A DNA stretch of 64,000 nucleotides from Pseudomonas saxonica. GTDB taxonomy: Bacteria > Pseudomonadota > Gammaproteobacteria > Pseudomonadales > Pseudomonadaceae. Both the position numbers and the translations under genes were made by a program. Below, in pieces: positions 8,831-18,125 of the stretch. Under the pieces are notes generated by a model. The model was given only the letters and a program-made list of their open reading frames with translations. It had not been told where the DNA came from and searched no databases. The stretch spans positions 186,001 through 250,000 of the forward strand of contig NZ_VFIO01000001.1 of NCBI RefSeq assembly GCF_007858365.1, in the 5' to 3' direction. How positions within the stretch are numbered: the first letter of the stretch is position 1; the number at the start of each line of letters is the position of its first letter.

Positions 8831-8846
8831 CTGTATAAAAACACAG
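8831..8846. promoter_or_regulatory. Predicted LexA (SOS) box upstream of topB
   Basis: CTGTATAAAAACACAG keeps both CTGT and ACAG half-sites at the required CTG-N10-CAG spacing, with an A/T-rich centre as in the gamma-proteobacterial LexA consensus. It lies 18 bp after the sbp stop and about 75 bp before the topB start, in the only gap that could hold a topB promoter. Confidence 0.55.
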
Positions 8847-8878
8847 TTAAAACGGTTGCCCTTTGTCTATTCTCTGCC

Positions 8879-8905
8879 CATGCTGTGCACCTTGTGTACA
8901 GCATG
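8879..8905. promoter_or_regulatory. 27-bp imperfect dyad just before the topB start
   Basis: CATGCTGTGCAC and GTGTACAGCATG are inverted copies separated by CTT, with a single G/T mismatch that would be a G-U wobble in RNA. In the mRNA this is a 12-bp stem with a 3-nt loop ending 16 nt before the conserved topB ATG. It could be a protein-binding site or a 5' leader hairpin that limits translation. There is no T-run, so it is not a classical terminator. Confidence 0.5.
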
Positions 8906-8921
8906 ATGAATGAGCGGACCG

Positions 8922-10853
8922 ATGCGGCTGTTTTTGTGTGAAAAACCCTCCCAGGCCAAAGACATTGCAGCCGTGCTCGGCGCCAGCCGACGCGGTGATG
9001 GCTGCTGGGTGGGGGCCAATGCCACAGTCACGTGGTGTATAGGCCATCTTCTTGAAACAGCCCCGCCGGACGCCTACGACGAGCGCTACAAGCGCTGGGT
9101 GCTGGCTGATCTGCCGATCATCCCCGCCAAATGGAAAATGCGCGTCAAGCCCAAGACCGCGAGCCAGTTCAAGGCCGTCAAGCGCTTGCTCGACGAAGCC
9201 AGCGAACTGGTAATCGCCACCGACGCCGACCGTGAAGGTGAAATGATCGCCCGTGAACTGGTCGAGCATTGCCGTTATCGCGGGCCCATTCAGCGCCTGT
9301 GGTTGTCCGCACTGGACGACGCCTCCATTCGCAAAGCATTGGCCGCACTCAAACCCGGCGCCGAAACCTTCAACCTCTACCACTCGGCTTTGGGCCGCTC
9401 CCGGGCTGACTGGCTGATCGGCATGAACATGAGCCGCCTGTTTACCCTGCTGGGGCGTCAGGCGGGTTATCAAGGCGTTCTGCCGGTGGGCCGAGTACAA
9501 ACGCCGACACTGCGGCTGGTGGTCGACCGCGATCGCAGTATCAGCGACTTCGTGCCCGTCGCCTTCTGGGCCATCGACGTACAGCTCAACCACGACAGCC
9601 ACCTGTTCACCGCCCAATGGCGCGCAGACCCCGACACCTGCGACGATCAAGACCGCTGCCTCAATCAGGCCCACGCGCAGCAGGCGGCGACGGCCATGCA
9701 AGACGCCAACAGTGCCCGGGTGGTTAAACTGCGCACCGAGCGCATGCGGGAAGTGGCCCCACTGCCCTTCGACCTGGGCACCTTGCAAGAGATCTGCTCG
9801 AAAAAGCTCGGTCTCGGCGCCCAGGAAACCCTCGACATCGCTCAAGCGCTGTACGAAACCTACAAGCTCGTCACCTACCCGCGCAGTGATTGCGGTTACT
9901 TGCCGCAAAGCCAGCACGGTGAAGCGCCCGCAATCCTTGCCGCCTTGGCTCACGCCGATTCGGCGCTGGCGCCGCTGGCCGGGCACCTTGACCCTCAGCG
10001 CCGTTCTCGGGCCTGGAACGACGCCAAAGTCAGCGCTCACCACGGCATCATTCCAACGGCTGCAGCAAAGAACCTTGAGCGCCTGAGCGGCAAACACCGT
10101 GCGGTCTATACCTTGATTCGCGCCCGCTACCTGGCGCAATTTCTGCCCAACCACGAATACGACCGAACCCAGGCTGACTTTGATTGCGCGGGCCAAGCCC
10201 TGCGCGCCGTTGGCAAGCAAATCGTCGAGCTCGGCTGGAAGCGCGCCCTGCCCGAAGCCCTGGCCCCGGCCAAAGGCCGCGAAGCCCCGGCCCCACAACC
10301 GTTGCCACGCTTGCACGAAGGGTTGGACTGCACTGTTGCCAACGTTCAGCTCAAAGACCTGTGGACCCAGCCGCCCAAACCGTTCACCGAAGGTGACCTG
10401 ATCAAAGCGATGAAAAACGTCGCCAAGCTGGTGCAAGACCCACTGCTCAAGCAAAAACTCAAAGACACCACCGGCATTGGTACCGAAGCGACCCGTGCCG
10501 GGATTATTCAGGGTTTGCTTGATCGGGGTTACTTAAGCAAAAACGGCAAGGCCCTGGCTGCCACGCCAGCCGCATTCAGCCTGATTGATGCCGTGCCCCG
10601 GGCCATCGCCGACCCCGGCACCACCGCTATCTGGGAGCAGGCACTGGATATGGTGCAAAGCGGCGAAATGACCCTCGACATCTTCGTGGCTAAACAGGCC
10701 GCGTGGATGAGCAAACATATCGAGCGGTGCAGCGCCATGACCATGAGCATCAAAAGCCCGGCAAGCCCGGCGGGCGTGGCACCTGCGTGGAAGAAAAAAC
10801 GCAGGAGTACGGCTACGAAAACAACCACCAAGCGCGCCGTGAAGAAAAAATAA
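8922..10853 (+). CDS. topB: DNA topoisomerase III (type IA)
   Basis: TopB cleaves and passes single strands to decatenate DNA and resolve recombination intermediates. The 643-residue protein shows the Toprim start MRLFLCEKPSQAKDIAAVLG, the acidic Toprim motif IATDADREGEMIARE near residue 105, the type IA motif LPVGRVQTPTLRLV near 190, and the catalytic tyrosine in VTYPRSDCGYLP near 320. The C-terminus is a lysine-rich basic tail (KKKRRS through AVKKK) in place of zinc fingers. I chose the ATG at 8922, which matches the E. coli N-terminus, over the in-frame ATG at 8910. A LexA-like box and a dyad lie upstream. Confidence 0.95.
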   Translation: MRLFLCEKPSQAKDIAAVLGASRRGDGCWVGANATVTWCIGHLLETAPPDAYDERYKRWVLADLPIIPAKWKMRVKPKTASQFKAVKRLLDEASELVIATDADREGEMIARELVEHCRYRGPIQRLWLSALDDASIRKALAALKPGAETFNLYHSALGRSRADWLIGMNMSRLFTLLGRQAGYQGVLPVGRVQTPTLRLVVDRDRSISDFVPVAFWAIDVQLNHDSHLFTAQWRADPDTCDDQDRCLNQAHAQQAATAMQDANSARVVKLRTERMREVAPLPFDLGTLQEICSKKLGLGAQETLDIAQALYETYKLVTYPRSDCGYLPQSQHGEAPAILAALAHADSALAPLAGHLDPQRRSRAWNDAKVSAHHGIIPTAAAKNLERLSGKHRAVYTLIRARYLAQFLPNHEYDRTQADFDCAGQALRAVGKQIVELGWKRALPEALAPAKGREAPAPQPLPRLHEGLDCTVANVQLKDLWTQPPKPFTEGDLIKAMKNVAKLVQDPLLKQKLKDTTGIGTEATRAGIIQGLLDRGYLSKNGKALAATPAAFSLIDAVPRAIADPGTTAIWEQALDMVQSGEMTLDIFVAKQAAWMSKHIERCSAMTMSIKSPASPAGVAPAWKKKRRSTATKTTTKRAVKKK

Positions 10854-10873
10854 CGACGGTCATGGCGTCGTCA

Positions 10874-11566
10874 TTACTCACGCTTTTGAACCTCTGAAAA
10901 TGGCGCATATTCCCTTTTGCCCGAATGGCGGCTGCGACAGAAAAAACAATGCACTTTGCTATAGCCAGGTAACTGCTTCAGCACCTCCGACAGCGTCACA
11001 GATTTCCCTGATTTGATCGTCAAGACATCGTGAAAATTCAGCGCGTCGAGGTCTGCCAGTGACTCGATGGGCGGCTTTGGATTCAACGCCTGACTTTGAT
11101 GAAAAAATGAAGAAACACCGCTTTCAAACGCATCAGAGTATCCCAGGTTGTAATCCCTGGACTCTTCCCCCACTTCGATGACCTCCACAGGAGGCACGGT
11201 TATTTTTCGCGCCTGAAACCTGAAAAAATCATTGGGCCGAGCTATTAAATCAGTCTCTTGTGGCGTGTAAAAATTCAGTACATGACTCGAATTCCAGACT
11301 TTATGAACCGGTGAACGCAAGGCTCCGTGAGCCTGGATGATCAGTTCTTTGGAGGCCGACGGGCTGTGCAATTCAAACTGCTTGATGGTGAATTTTTGAT
11401 AATCCAGAGTGACCGACTTGTCGTAATTCAAGCCACTGGCACTGCGGTACGCATACAGCCCAAGATTATTGACTAACGGAACAGCCCCCCACAAATAAGG
11501 TCGTTGTGAGGGGGCGGCAGCCCTGCGACCCGGCTGCTCATGTTTCTCTATGGAGTGGTAAGGCAT
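10874..11566 (-). CDS. Unknown protein, possibly Stv-type putative adhesin domain; AT-rich orphan
   Basis: This 230-residue protein has no signal peptide or membrane segment. Phrases such as KELIIQAHGALRS, LNFYTPQETDL and the late cysteines in KVHCFFCRSRHSGK recall the Stv putative adhesin domain of Pseudomonas proteins, which is itself of unproven function. I hold this only as a possibility. The start at 11566 (MPYHSIEKHE) sits 8 nt behind GAGGAG; the ATG at 11572 is too close, and the longer frame to 11650 lacks a site. Two sampled 60-base lines inside the gene contain 37-43% GC, well below the neighbours, so it was probably acquired by transfer. It converges with topB. Confidence 0.5.
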   Translation of the reverse strand: MPYHSIEKHEQPGRRAAAPSQRPYLWGAVPLVNNLGLYAYRSASGLNYDKSVTLDYQKFTIKQFELHSPSASKELIIQAHGALRSPVHKVWNSSHVLNFYTPQETDLIARPNDFFRFQARKITVPPVEVIEVGEESRDYNLGYSDAFESGVSSFFHQSQALNPKPPIESLADLDALNFHDVLTIKSGKSVTLSEVLKQLPGYSKVHCFFCRSRHSGKREYAPFSEVQKRE

Positions 11567-11783
11567 TGCCATCTCTCCTCTTGAAGGGGCAGGACAGAAC
11601 GAAGCCGAGCGCGCTACAACGGGACATGCGAAAGCAGACCGCTGCGTCACGCTTGAGCCTAACAGGCTAAAGCCTGTGGCTGAACTGTCAGTTATTACAG
11701 CTCAACAACGTCATGAGTCACGCGCCAATCAAGCCTGACCCTCCCTGGAAGCACCCCTCGCAGCTGAGTGATGGCTCAGAGCA

Positions 11784-12179
11784 TTACTTGAACTGCCGGC
11801 TCAACCCCGGCGGTACACCACTGATGTCGGTTTCTTCCCACGGCCCATTGGGGCGGACGGCGCGGCTCCAGCCGTTGTTCCAGCGGTAATACGCGCGCTG
11901 ACGATAGAAGACGTTGGTTTGGTCATCCAGCACATACACCCCAAGCCGGGCATCCCAATGGCTCGGACCACCCGGCGGCGGCGCGAAGGTGGCCGAAGTG
12001 CGCGGCAGCGGCTTGGGCGGTTTCGGGATGGGCATGTCCGGCAGCGGTTTGCCGGATGGCTGTGTCGAGGGCGGCGGCGCAGGCGTGGACGGTTGAGTCG
12101 GCTCGTAAGGCTGATGAACCGCACAGGCGCTCAAGCCTAACGCCAGGCTGAGCAAGGTGATGCGTGCAAGTGGATTCAT
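11784..12179 (-). CDS. Small proline-rich lipoprotein, unknown function
   Basis: This 131-residue protein has a lipoprotein signal peptide ending in the lipobox LSAC (cysteine at residue 19). A proline-rich linker follows (several PP and KPP runs, residues about 25-68), then a short conserved-looking domain with Trp and Tyr residues (HWDARLGVYVLDDQTNVFYR and WNNGWSRAVRPNGPWEE). The residue after the lipobox cysteine is Ala, not Asp, so sorting to the outer membrane is expected. The tail resembles small YXWF/Trp-rich lipoproteins of pseudomonads, but I cannot name a family. Confidence 0.7.
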   Translation of the reverse strand: MNPLARITLLSLALGLSACAVHQPYEPTQPSTPAPPPSTQPSGKPLPDMPIPKPPKPLPRTSATFAPPPGGPSHWDARLGVYVLDDQTNVFYRQRAYYRWNNGWSRAVRPNGPWEETDISGVPPGLSRQFK

Positions 12180-12251
12180 GACAATTTCTCTTGTTTAAAC
12201 ATTATTCAGACAATTATTTAGGTAGCCGCTGACCAAGGCATGCAAAAACCT

Positions 12252-12430
12252 GTAGCAGCTGACGAGCTCCGCGAGGCTGCGATCGGCGGCATAGCCGCCG
12301 TAAAACCATTCAATCCGGTGAGTCAGGCGTATCACAATGAGCGGGTATGTGATGGCTCAAACACCCTGCTCATTGAGCTTGCGACGATTGCATCGTCGAA
12401 CGCAGCCTCGCACTACTCGACAGCTGCTAC
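12252..12430. repeat. REPIN, copy 2
   Basis: GTAGCAGCTGACGAGCTCCG at the left is answered by TACTCGACAGCTGCTAC at the right end, with inner stems (GATCGGCGGCATAGCCGCCG and TGCGACGATTGCATCGTCG). It fills most of the gap between the lipoprotein start and the 3' end of ccmI. It closely resembles the copy at 44030, including the GACGATTGCATCGTCGAACGC segment. Confidence 0.8.
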
Positions 12431-12461
12431 GAGGTTGGGCGTCCTACGCGCTCAGCAATGG

Positions 12462-13667
12462 TTATTGCTTATCCGGGCTATCAATCGTCAACTGCTGCAA
12501 CTCCCGGGTGCTGCTGGCCATTGGCTGGCTGCGCCCTACCCACTCGCCCGCCGTCGGCTGACCGGCGCGTGAGACGCGGGCCATCAGTATGACTTCAGGA
12601 AAGTTGGACAGTTTCAATTGCGGCATCATGGCGTCCACATCCCCCAGCTCCACGGTAATGGGCAAATCCGCTACGGTGACGCGCTTCACCGCCAAAGGCG
12701 CCGGTGGGCCCGATACTGCACGGGCGAAAATAAACACGCTGTCCCCCGGCAACACGGTCGCTTTGGCCGCATCCGCAAGATCCACACTGACTTTGATTGA
12801 GGCCAGCGACTTGGCCTGTGGCGCTGTCTCTATTTTTGCGCCACTGGCCAGCAGTTGCTCACGAGCCTTTTCGATGCCGCCTTGCAAGGCGGCACGTGCC
12901 TGATCGCCTTCGGGCAGTTCATTCATCAAGCGCTGCCAGTAACCGATCGCCTCTGCAAAGCGCTTGTCTTCAAAGGCTGCTATGCCGAGCAACCCCAGAC
13001 TGGTGACTTCTTTGGGATCGGCTCTCAAGGCTTCATCAGTCAGCGCCTGTGTTTTCTCGCTCCATTGCTTGTTGTCGGCAAAGTACTGCGCCTGCGCCCA
13101 TTGGCCTAACAATTGAGGCTGACGCCCGGCCAGCGCGGCGCTGCGTTCAAACACCCGGGCAGCATCGGCCGGGCGGTTTTGGGCCATGTAGGCGCGTCCC
13201 AGAAAGTACCAGCCTTCAGCCGATTCAGGCTGCGCGGCTGCCGCACGCTCAAGGCGCGACACCATGTCTTCAAGGGACTGCGGCGGCTGGGAAAATTCTG
13301 CCGTCAGCTCAACCTTGTCGCTGGCGCCAAAATGCAGGTACAAGCCCAGCCCCAGCACCGGGACCATAACCGCAGCCAACAAGGGTAACGCTTTGCCCAA
13401 ACTTGAAACCCGCGCCGGCCCCACACCTTCGGTGTCAGCCAACAGTTCGCGAGCCGCTTCTGCACGGCCGTCTTCAAACTGCTGCGGGTTCAACACGCCG
13501 TCTTCGAACTGGGCCTGCAACTCAGCCAGGCGTTCCTGATACAGCGCCACATTCAGCGCGGTACGGTCTTCCTCACGCTGGGCACGGCGCCCGCGCAACA
13601 CCGGGATCAATAAAAAACTGAGGGCGATCAGTAGCAGCAAACCGGCTGCGAGCCAGAATTCAATCAT
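12462..13667 (-). CDS. ccmI: Cytochrome c maturation protein CcmI (CycH)
   Basis: CcmI carries apocytochrome c to the CcmF/CcmH heme-ligation module on the periplasmic side of the inner membrane. The 401-residue protein starts with a membrane helix ([20 protein letters not shown]), then a short cytoplasmic loop with heptad leucines ([16 protein letters not shown]), a second membrane helix ([19 protein letters not shown]) near residue 100, TPR-like repeats ([26 protein letters not shown]) and a C-terminal beta domain. It overlaps ccmH by 8 bp and ends the ccm operon; a REPIN follows. Confidence 0.93.
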   Translation of the reverse strand: MIEFWLAAGLLLLIALSFLLIPVLRGRRAQREEDRTALNVALYQERLAELQAQFEDGVLNPQQFEDGRAEAARELLADTEGVGPARVSSLGKALPLLAAVMVPVLGLGLYLHFGASDKVELTAEFSQPPQSLEDMVSRLERAAAAQPESAEGWYFLGRAYMAQNRPADAARVFERSAALAGRQPQLLGQWAQAQYFADNKQWSEKTQALTDEALRADPKEVTSLGLLGIAAFEDKRFAEAIGYWQRLMNELPEGDQARAALQGGIEKAREQLLASGAKIETAPQAKSLASIKVSVDLADAAKATVLPGDSVFIFARAVSGPPAPLAVKRVTVADLPITVELGDVDAMMPQLKLSNFPEVILMARVSRAGQPTAGEWVGRSQPMASSTRELQQLTIDSPDKQ

Positions 13668-14136
13668 CTTGGTTTTTATCCAGCAAAGCGGCGAGGCGCT
13701 GACGCTCCTCGGAAGAAAGGGAGCCCGCGCCTTCGGCCTGCAGAACTCGTCGACGGCGCCCGACTATCACGCCGATCAGCACCACTCCGCCGACCAGCAA
13801 AGCCAGAGGACCAAACCACAGCACGGAGGTTTTGCCGGTCAGGGCCGGTTTGTAGCGTACAAAGTCACCATAGCGATCGACCATAAAGTCGATGATCTGC
13901 TGATTACTTTTGCCCTCACCGAGCATGCGGTAGATCTCGCGACGCAAGTCGGTGGCAATCGGCGCATTGGAGTCGGCAATGTCCTGATTCTGGCACTTGG
14001 GGCAGCGCAGCTCCTGTGTCAATTCACGAAAACGCGCTCGCTCGGCATCATTGGCAAACTCATAGGTGTCGATGGCCGCATGGGCCGCGCCGGTCAGTGT
14101 CAGGCCCAACGCAACAGCCGCTAACCAGCGCTTCAT
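13660..14136 (-). CDS. ccmH: Cytochrome c maturation thiol-redox protein CcmH
   Basis: CcmH (CcmL type) reduces or presents the CXXCH cysteines of apocytochrome c for heme attachment. The 158-residue protein has a cleavable signal peptide ([20 protein letters not shown]), the [19 protein letters not shown] motif with the redox cysteines near residue 45, and one C-terminal membrane helix ([22 protein letters not shown]). This is the short form; the TPR part is encoded separately by ccmI. The ATG overlaps the ccmG stop, so translation is probably coupled. Confidence 0.94.
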   Translation of the reverse strand: MKRWLAAVALGLTLTGAAHAAIDTYEFANDAERARFRELTQELRCPKCQNQDIADSNAPIATDLRREIYRMLGEGKSNQQIIDFMVDRYGDFVRYKPALTGKTSVLWFGPLALLVGGVVLIGVIVGRRRRVLQAEGAGSLSSEERQRLAALLDKNQDD

Positions 14137-14669
14137 GGCCGGGCCTCGTCAACCAGTGCCTGATAACGGCTGGCCAGTTGTTCGCGCCAGACCGTTTCGT
14201 CAATCACACCGACAAATTTGTGACGAATCACGCCTTTGCTGTCGATCAGAAAGGTTTCAGGGGCGCCGTACACCCCAAGGTTCAAGCCTAACGAGCCGTC
14301 AGCATCGTTGATGTCGAGTTGATAGGGGTTATGGAAGTCTTTGAGCCACTTCTTCGCATCGGCATTGACGTCTTTGTAGTTCACGCCATAAATCACCACG
14401 CCCTGCTCGGCCAGCTTGGTCAGCACCGGGTGCTCGACCCGGCACGAGATGCACCAGGTGGCCCAGACGTTGACCAGTGCCGGTTTGCCCTTGAGGTCGG
14501 CTTCAGTCAGGGTGTTGTCGCCCTCAACAGACGGCAGGCTGAACGCAGGGAACGGCTTGTCGATCATCGCCGACGGCAACTCAGTGGGGTCCAGATACAA
14601 ACCTTTGTACAGAAACCACGCCATGCCTAAAAACACGGCCAGCGGGATCAGCATCAACCAGCGTTTCAT
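14133..14669 (-). CDS. ccmG: Thiol:disulfide interchange protein CcmG/DsbE
   Basis: CcmG is a membrane-anchored thioredoxin-like protein that keeps the apocytochrome c and CcmH cysteines reduced. The 178-residue protein begins with an uncleaved anchor ([20 protein letters not shown]) and has the active site WATWCISCRVEHP near residue 75 and the cis-proline region GVYGAPETFLIDSKG near 140. It overlaps ccmF and ccmH by 4 bp each, as expected within a tightly packed operon. Confidence 0.95.
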   Translation of the reverse strand: MKRWLMLIPLAVFLGMAWFLYKGLYLDPTELPSAMIDKPFPAFSLPSVEGDNTLTEADLKGKPALVNVWATWCISCRVEHPVLTKLAEQGVVIYGVNYKDVNADAKKWLKDFHNPYQLDINDADGSLGLNLGVYGAPETFLIDSKGVIRHKFVGVIDETVWREQLASRYQALVDEARP

Positions 14670-16657
14670 ACAGTGGCTCCCGTCATGCCCAGCGCATCAC
14701 GCACACGGCTTTTCACTTTGACCCGATAACGACGGTCCATTGCAGCCAACAACCCGCCAAAGCCCGTCAGCAAACCGCCGAACCAGATCCAGCGGACAAA
14801 GGGTTTCACATGCACCCGCACCGCCCACGCGCCATCACCCAAAGGCTCACCCAACGCCACATAGAGGTCACGGGTAAAACCTGCGTCGATCCCGGCTTCG
14901 GTCATCATTGAGTTCTGTACCGTGTACAAGCGCTTCTCCGGGTGCAGCACGCTGACTTCCTTGCCATTGCGGATCACCCGCACCGTGCCTTTGTCCGAGG
15001 TAAAGTTCGGCCCTTCGAAGTGGCGTGCGCCTTCGAAAATAAAGTGATAACCGCCCAGCTCCATCGACTCGCCCGGTGCCAGACGCAAATCACGCTCGGC
15101 ACTGTTCTGGCTCGACAACACCACGCCCAGCGCGCAGACCGCGATGCCCAGGTGAGCAATCTGCATCCCCCAGTAACTGCGGGTCAGGCTGCGCAGCCCT
15201 TTGATCAAGCCTTTGTGGCGGGTTTTCTCGCCAATGTCGCGCACCCCGGCCAACAGCACCCAGGCCGCCAGCATAAAGGTGGCTAACACCGCCCAGTTGA
15301 AATCACCCCACGCCACACCCGCAATCACCGCCAGCGCCGCGCTGCCGAGCAACACCGGGGTCAGCATGCCCAGCAGCCATTTGACTGGGGTGTCTTTCCA
15401 GCGCACCAGCACACCCACCGCCATGACCACCATCAACAGGGCCATCAACGGGACAAACAGCGCATTGAAGTACGGTGGGCCGACCGACATTTTGGCGCCA
15501 CTGATGGCATCCAGAATCAACGGGTACAAAGTGCCCAGCAAAATCATTGACGCGGCCACTACCAGAATCAGGTTGTTGCCCAGCAGCAAGGTCTCGCGCG
15601 ACCACAGCTTGAAGCTGACATGACTTTTAACCACAGGCGCACGCACAGCAAACAGGGTCAGTGAGCCGCCAACCACAAACAGCAGGAAGATCAGAATAAA
15701 CACGCCGCGCTCAGGATCGGAGGCGAAGGCATGCACCGACGTCAGCACACCCGACCGCACCAGAAACGTGCCGAGCAAACTGAGCGAAAACGCAGCGATG
15801 GCCAGTAACACCGTCCAGCTTTTGAACACACCGCGTTTTTCCGTCACCGCCAGCGAGTGAATCAGCGCAGTGCCCACCAGCCATGGCATGAAGGAGGCGT
15901 TTTCGACCGGGTCCCAGAACCACCAGCCGCCCCAGCCCAACTCGTAGTAAGCCCACCACGAACCCAAGGTGATGCCGATGCCGAGAAAGGCCCAGGCGAC
16001 GATGGTCCAGGGGCGCGACCAGCGTGCCCATGCAGCATCCAGTCGCCCCCCCAACAAGGCTGCGATGGCAAAGGCAAAGGCCACCGAGAATCCGACATAG
16101 CCCATGTACAGCATGGGCGGGTGAACGATCAGGCCAATGTCCTGCAAGAGCGGGTTAAGGTCATTGCCATTGGCAGGAATTTGCGGCAACAGGCGCGCAA
16201 AAGGATTTGAAGTGACGATCAAAAACAGCAAAAAGCCGATGCTGATCATGCCCATGATCGCCAGCACCCGCGCCAGCATCACCTGCGGCAATTGTCGCGA
16301 AAAGATCGACACGGCAAAGGTCCAGCCGCCCAGAATCATCGCCCACAACAGCAGCGAGCCTTCATGAGCGCCCCACACGGCGCTGAATTTGTAGTACCAG
16401 GGCAGCGCGCTGTTGGAGTTGCTGGCGACATACCTGACCGAAAAATCATCCGTCATGAACGCGTAGGTCAGGCAACCGAACGCAAACAGCAAGAAGGCGA
16501 ATTGGCCCCAGGCCGCTGGTTGCGCCAGGCTCATCCATAACTTGTCGCCGCGCCAGGCGCCCAATAGCGGCACAGTGGCCTGCACGATGGCGAAGCACAG
16601 GGCCAGAATCATGGCCAGTTGGCCCAACTCAGGAACGATCAATCCAAACGTCATCAC
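14666..16657 (-). CDS. ccmF: Heme lyase subunit CcmF
   Basis: CcmF is the large integral membrane subunit that ligates heme from holo-CcmE to apocytochrome c. The 663-residue protein has many membrane helices, the tryptophan-rich WWD motif ([19 protein letters not shown] near residue 235), and conserved histidines on periplasmic loops ([19 protein letters not shown]). Its length matches family members. The start codon overlaps the ccmE stop by 4 bp. Confidence 0.96.
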   Translation of the reverse strand: MMTFGLIVPELGQLAMILALCFAIVQATVPLLGAWRGDKLWMSLAQPAAWGQFAFLLFAFGCLTYAFMTDDFSVRYVASNSNSALPWYYKFSAVWGAHEGSLLLWAMILGGWTFAVSIFSRQLPQVMLARVLAIMGMISIGFLLFLIVTSNPFARLLPQIPANGNDLNPLLQDIGLIVHPPMLYMGYVGFSVAFAFAIAALLGGRLDAAWARWSRPWTIVAWAFLGIGITLGSWWAYYELGWGGWWFWDPVENASFMPWLVGTALIHSLAVTEKRGVFKSWTVLLAIAAFSLSLLGTFLVRSGVLTSVHAFASDPERGVFILIFLLFVVGGSLTLFAVRAPVVKSHVSFKLWSRETLLLGNNLILVVAASMILLGTLYPLILDAISGAKMSVGPPYFNALFVPLMALLMVVMAVGVLVRWKDTPVKWLLGMLTPVLLGSAALAVIAGVAWGDFNWAVLATFMLAAWVLLAGVRDIGEKTRHKGLIKGLRSLTRSYWGMQIAHLGIAVCALGVVLSSQNSAERDLRLAPGESMELGGYHFIFEGARHFEGPNFTSDKGTVRVIRNGKEVSVLHPEKRLYTVQNSMMTEAGIDAGFTRDLYVALGEPLGDGAWAVRVHVKPFVRWIWFGGLLTGFGGLLAAMDRRYRVKVKSRVRDALGMTGATV

Positions 16658-17112
16658 TTAACCTCTTGGGCCGGGACAGGTGCCGACTGGCCACTTTCAT
16701 TGAGTGCCTTGGTGACTTCGGGCGGCATGTATTTTTCGTCATGCTTGGCCAGCACTTCGTCGGCCACCACCACGCCCTGAGCATTAAGCTTGCCTAACGC
16801 GACGATGCCCTGCCCTTCACGAAACAGGTCTGGCAGGATGCCGCGATACTGAATGGTCACCGACTTGTTGAAATCAGTGACCACGAACTCGACATCCAGC
16901 GAATCCCCGGAGCGCTTCAGCGACCCGGCTTCAACCATGCCGCCCGCGCGAATTCGCGTATCCAGTGGCGCTTCGCCACTGGCAATTTGAGTCGGGGTGT
17001 AGAACAGGTTGATGTTCTGCTGCAAGGCACTCAACGCCAGCGCAACAGCCGCCCCGACGCCGACCAGAACGGCGAGAATGATGATCAGACGTTTCTTGCG
17101 CAGCGGGTTCAC
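16654..17112 (-). CDS. ccmE: Periplasmic heme chaperone CcmE
   Basis: CcmE binds heme covalently through a histidine and passes it to CcmF. The 152-residue protein has an N-terminal anchor ([23 protein letters not shown], split here for length), an OB-fold beta domain, and the heme-binding His in [13 protein letters not shown] near residue 125. The GTG at 17112 was chosen because VNPLRKKR is the family N-terminus and GGGAGA lies 9 nt upstream. A longer in-frame reading from 17211 would overlap most of ccmD. The start overlaps the ccmD stop as GTGA. Confidence 0.94.
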   Translation of the reverse strand: MNPLRKKRLIIILAVLVGVGAAVALALSALQQNINLFYTPTQIASGEAPLDTRIRAGGMVEAGSLKRSGDSLDVEFVVTDFNKSVTIQYRGILPDLFREGQGIVALGKLNAQGVVVADEVLAKHDEKYMPPEVTKALNESGQSAPVPAQEVK

Positions 17113-17285
17113 TTCGCGTTCTCCCGGCGCAGACGACGCGCCTCTTGTTGCAGATACCGACGGCGCGCCAGCAAGGGCAGCGCCACGTTCAACCCCAGTA
17201 CCGCCAGGCAAATGCCATAGGCCGACCAGACATACAGCGCATGATGGCCCATGGCCAAAAAGTCGCCCAAAGAATCAAAGCTCAT
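17109..17285 (-). CDS. ccmD: Heme exporter/maturation small protein CcmD
   Basis: This 58-codon gene translates from [20 protein letters not shown] to RRENAK. It has a single membrane helix ([20 protein letters not shown]) and a cytoplasmic Arg-rich end ([14 protein letters not shown]), as in CcmD. CcmD stabilises the CcmABC complex and helps release holo-CcmE. The ATG overlaps the ccmC stop (ATGA), and its TGA overlaps the ccmE GTG, which supports the reading. Confidence 0.92.
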   Translation of the reverse strand: MSFDSLGDFLAMGHHALYVWSAYGICLAVLGLNVALPLLARRRYLQQEARRLRRENAK

Positions 17286-18037
17286 CGCGTGCCCTCCAGC
17301 GCTTTTAACACCTCAGCCTTTGCCCAACTGCTGCGGGCTTCGCGCTTGAGCACCTCAAGGCGCATGCGCAACAGCAGCACGACACCAAAGAAGCAATAAA
17401 AGCCGACAACGGTCAGCAGCAAGGGCAGCCACATGTCCACCGGCATCGCGGGCTTTTCGGTCAGGGTAAACGTGGCGCCCTGATGCAGGGTGTTCCACCA
17501 TTCCACGGAGTATTTGATGATCGGGATGTTGATGACGCCGACAATAGCCAACACCGCACAGGCCTTGGCGGCGCTGTCACGATTGCTGATGGCGTTGCCC
17601 AGGGCAATCAGGCCGAAATACAGAAACAGCAAAATCAGCATCGAGGTCAGACGGGCGTCCCAGACCCACCACGCCCCCCAGGTCGGCTTGCCCCAGATCG
17701 CCCCGGTGATCAGTGCCACAGCCGTCATCCAGGCGCCAATGGGCGCAGCGCTTTGCAGGGCGATGTCAGCAATTTTCATCTTCCAGACCAACCCCACCAC
17801 CCCGCACACGGCCAGCATCACGTAGCAGGACTGCGCCAGCATGGCCGCGGGAACATGGATGTAAATAATTCGGAAGCTGTTGCCTTGTTGGTAGTCCGGC
17901 GGTGCAAACGCCAGCCCCCAGACTACCCCGCAACTGATCAGCAACACGGCAGCAATGCTTAACCACGGCAACAACCGCCCACTGATGGCATAAAACCATT
18001 TGGGCGAGCCGAGTTTGTGAAACCAAGTCCAGTTCAT
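17282..18037 (-). CDS. ccmC: Heme handling protein CcmC
   Basis: CcmC presents heme to CcmE at the outer face of the inner membrane. The 251-residue protein has six membrane helices, the WWD-type motif [15 protein letters not shown] near residue 120, and conserved histidines in [13 protein letters not shown] and [11 protein letters not shown] that ligate heme. The ATG at 18037 is preferred to the GTG one codon upstream. An 85-bp gap separates it from ccmB, unlike the overlaps elsewhere in the operon. Confidence 0.95.
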   Translation of the reverse strand: MNWTWFHKLGSPKWFYAISGRLLPWLSIAAVLLISCGVVWGLAFAPPDYQQGNSFRIIYIHVPAAMLAQSCYVMLAVCGVVGLVWKMKIADIALQSAAPIGAWMTAVALITGAIWGKPTWGAWWVWDARLTSMLILLFLYFGLIALGNAISNRDSAAKACAVLAIVGVINIPIIKYSVEWWNTLHQGATFTLTEKPAMPVDMWLPLLLTVVGFYCFFGVVLLLRMRLEVLKREARSSWAKAEVLKALEGTR

Positions 18038-18100
18038 CACGCTGTTTCCATCACGGTGCCAGTCACGACCTGTTGAGTGTCGTGCCAGCCAGGGTCTTTA

Positions 18101-18119
18101 CTGGCCTGTGCAAGGCCAG
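18101..18119. other. Hairpin in the ccmB-ccmC gap
   Basis: CTGGCCT and AGGCCAG form a 7-bp stem around GTGCA just after the ccmB stop. On the transcribed (minus) strand no U-run follows. It may act as an mRNA-processing or stability element inside the ccm operon, since this is the only sizeable intergenic gap there. Confidence 0.4.
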
Positions 18120-18125
18120 ACCTCA

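Noticed and set aside
8910..8921. Upstream ATG for topB
   Set aside because: Adds MSGP, not seen in TopB, and has no Shine-Dalgarno; 8922 gives the conserved MRLFLCEKPS start.
16654..17211. Longer CcmE reading with 33 extra N-terminal residues
   Set aside because: The extension overlaps ccmD and is not present in CcmE proteins; the GTG at 17112 has the correct N-terminus and site.
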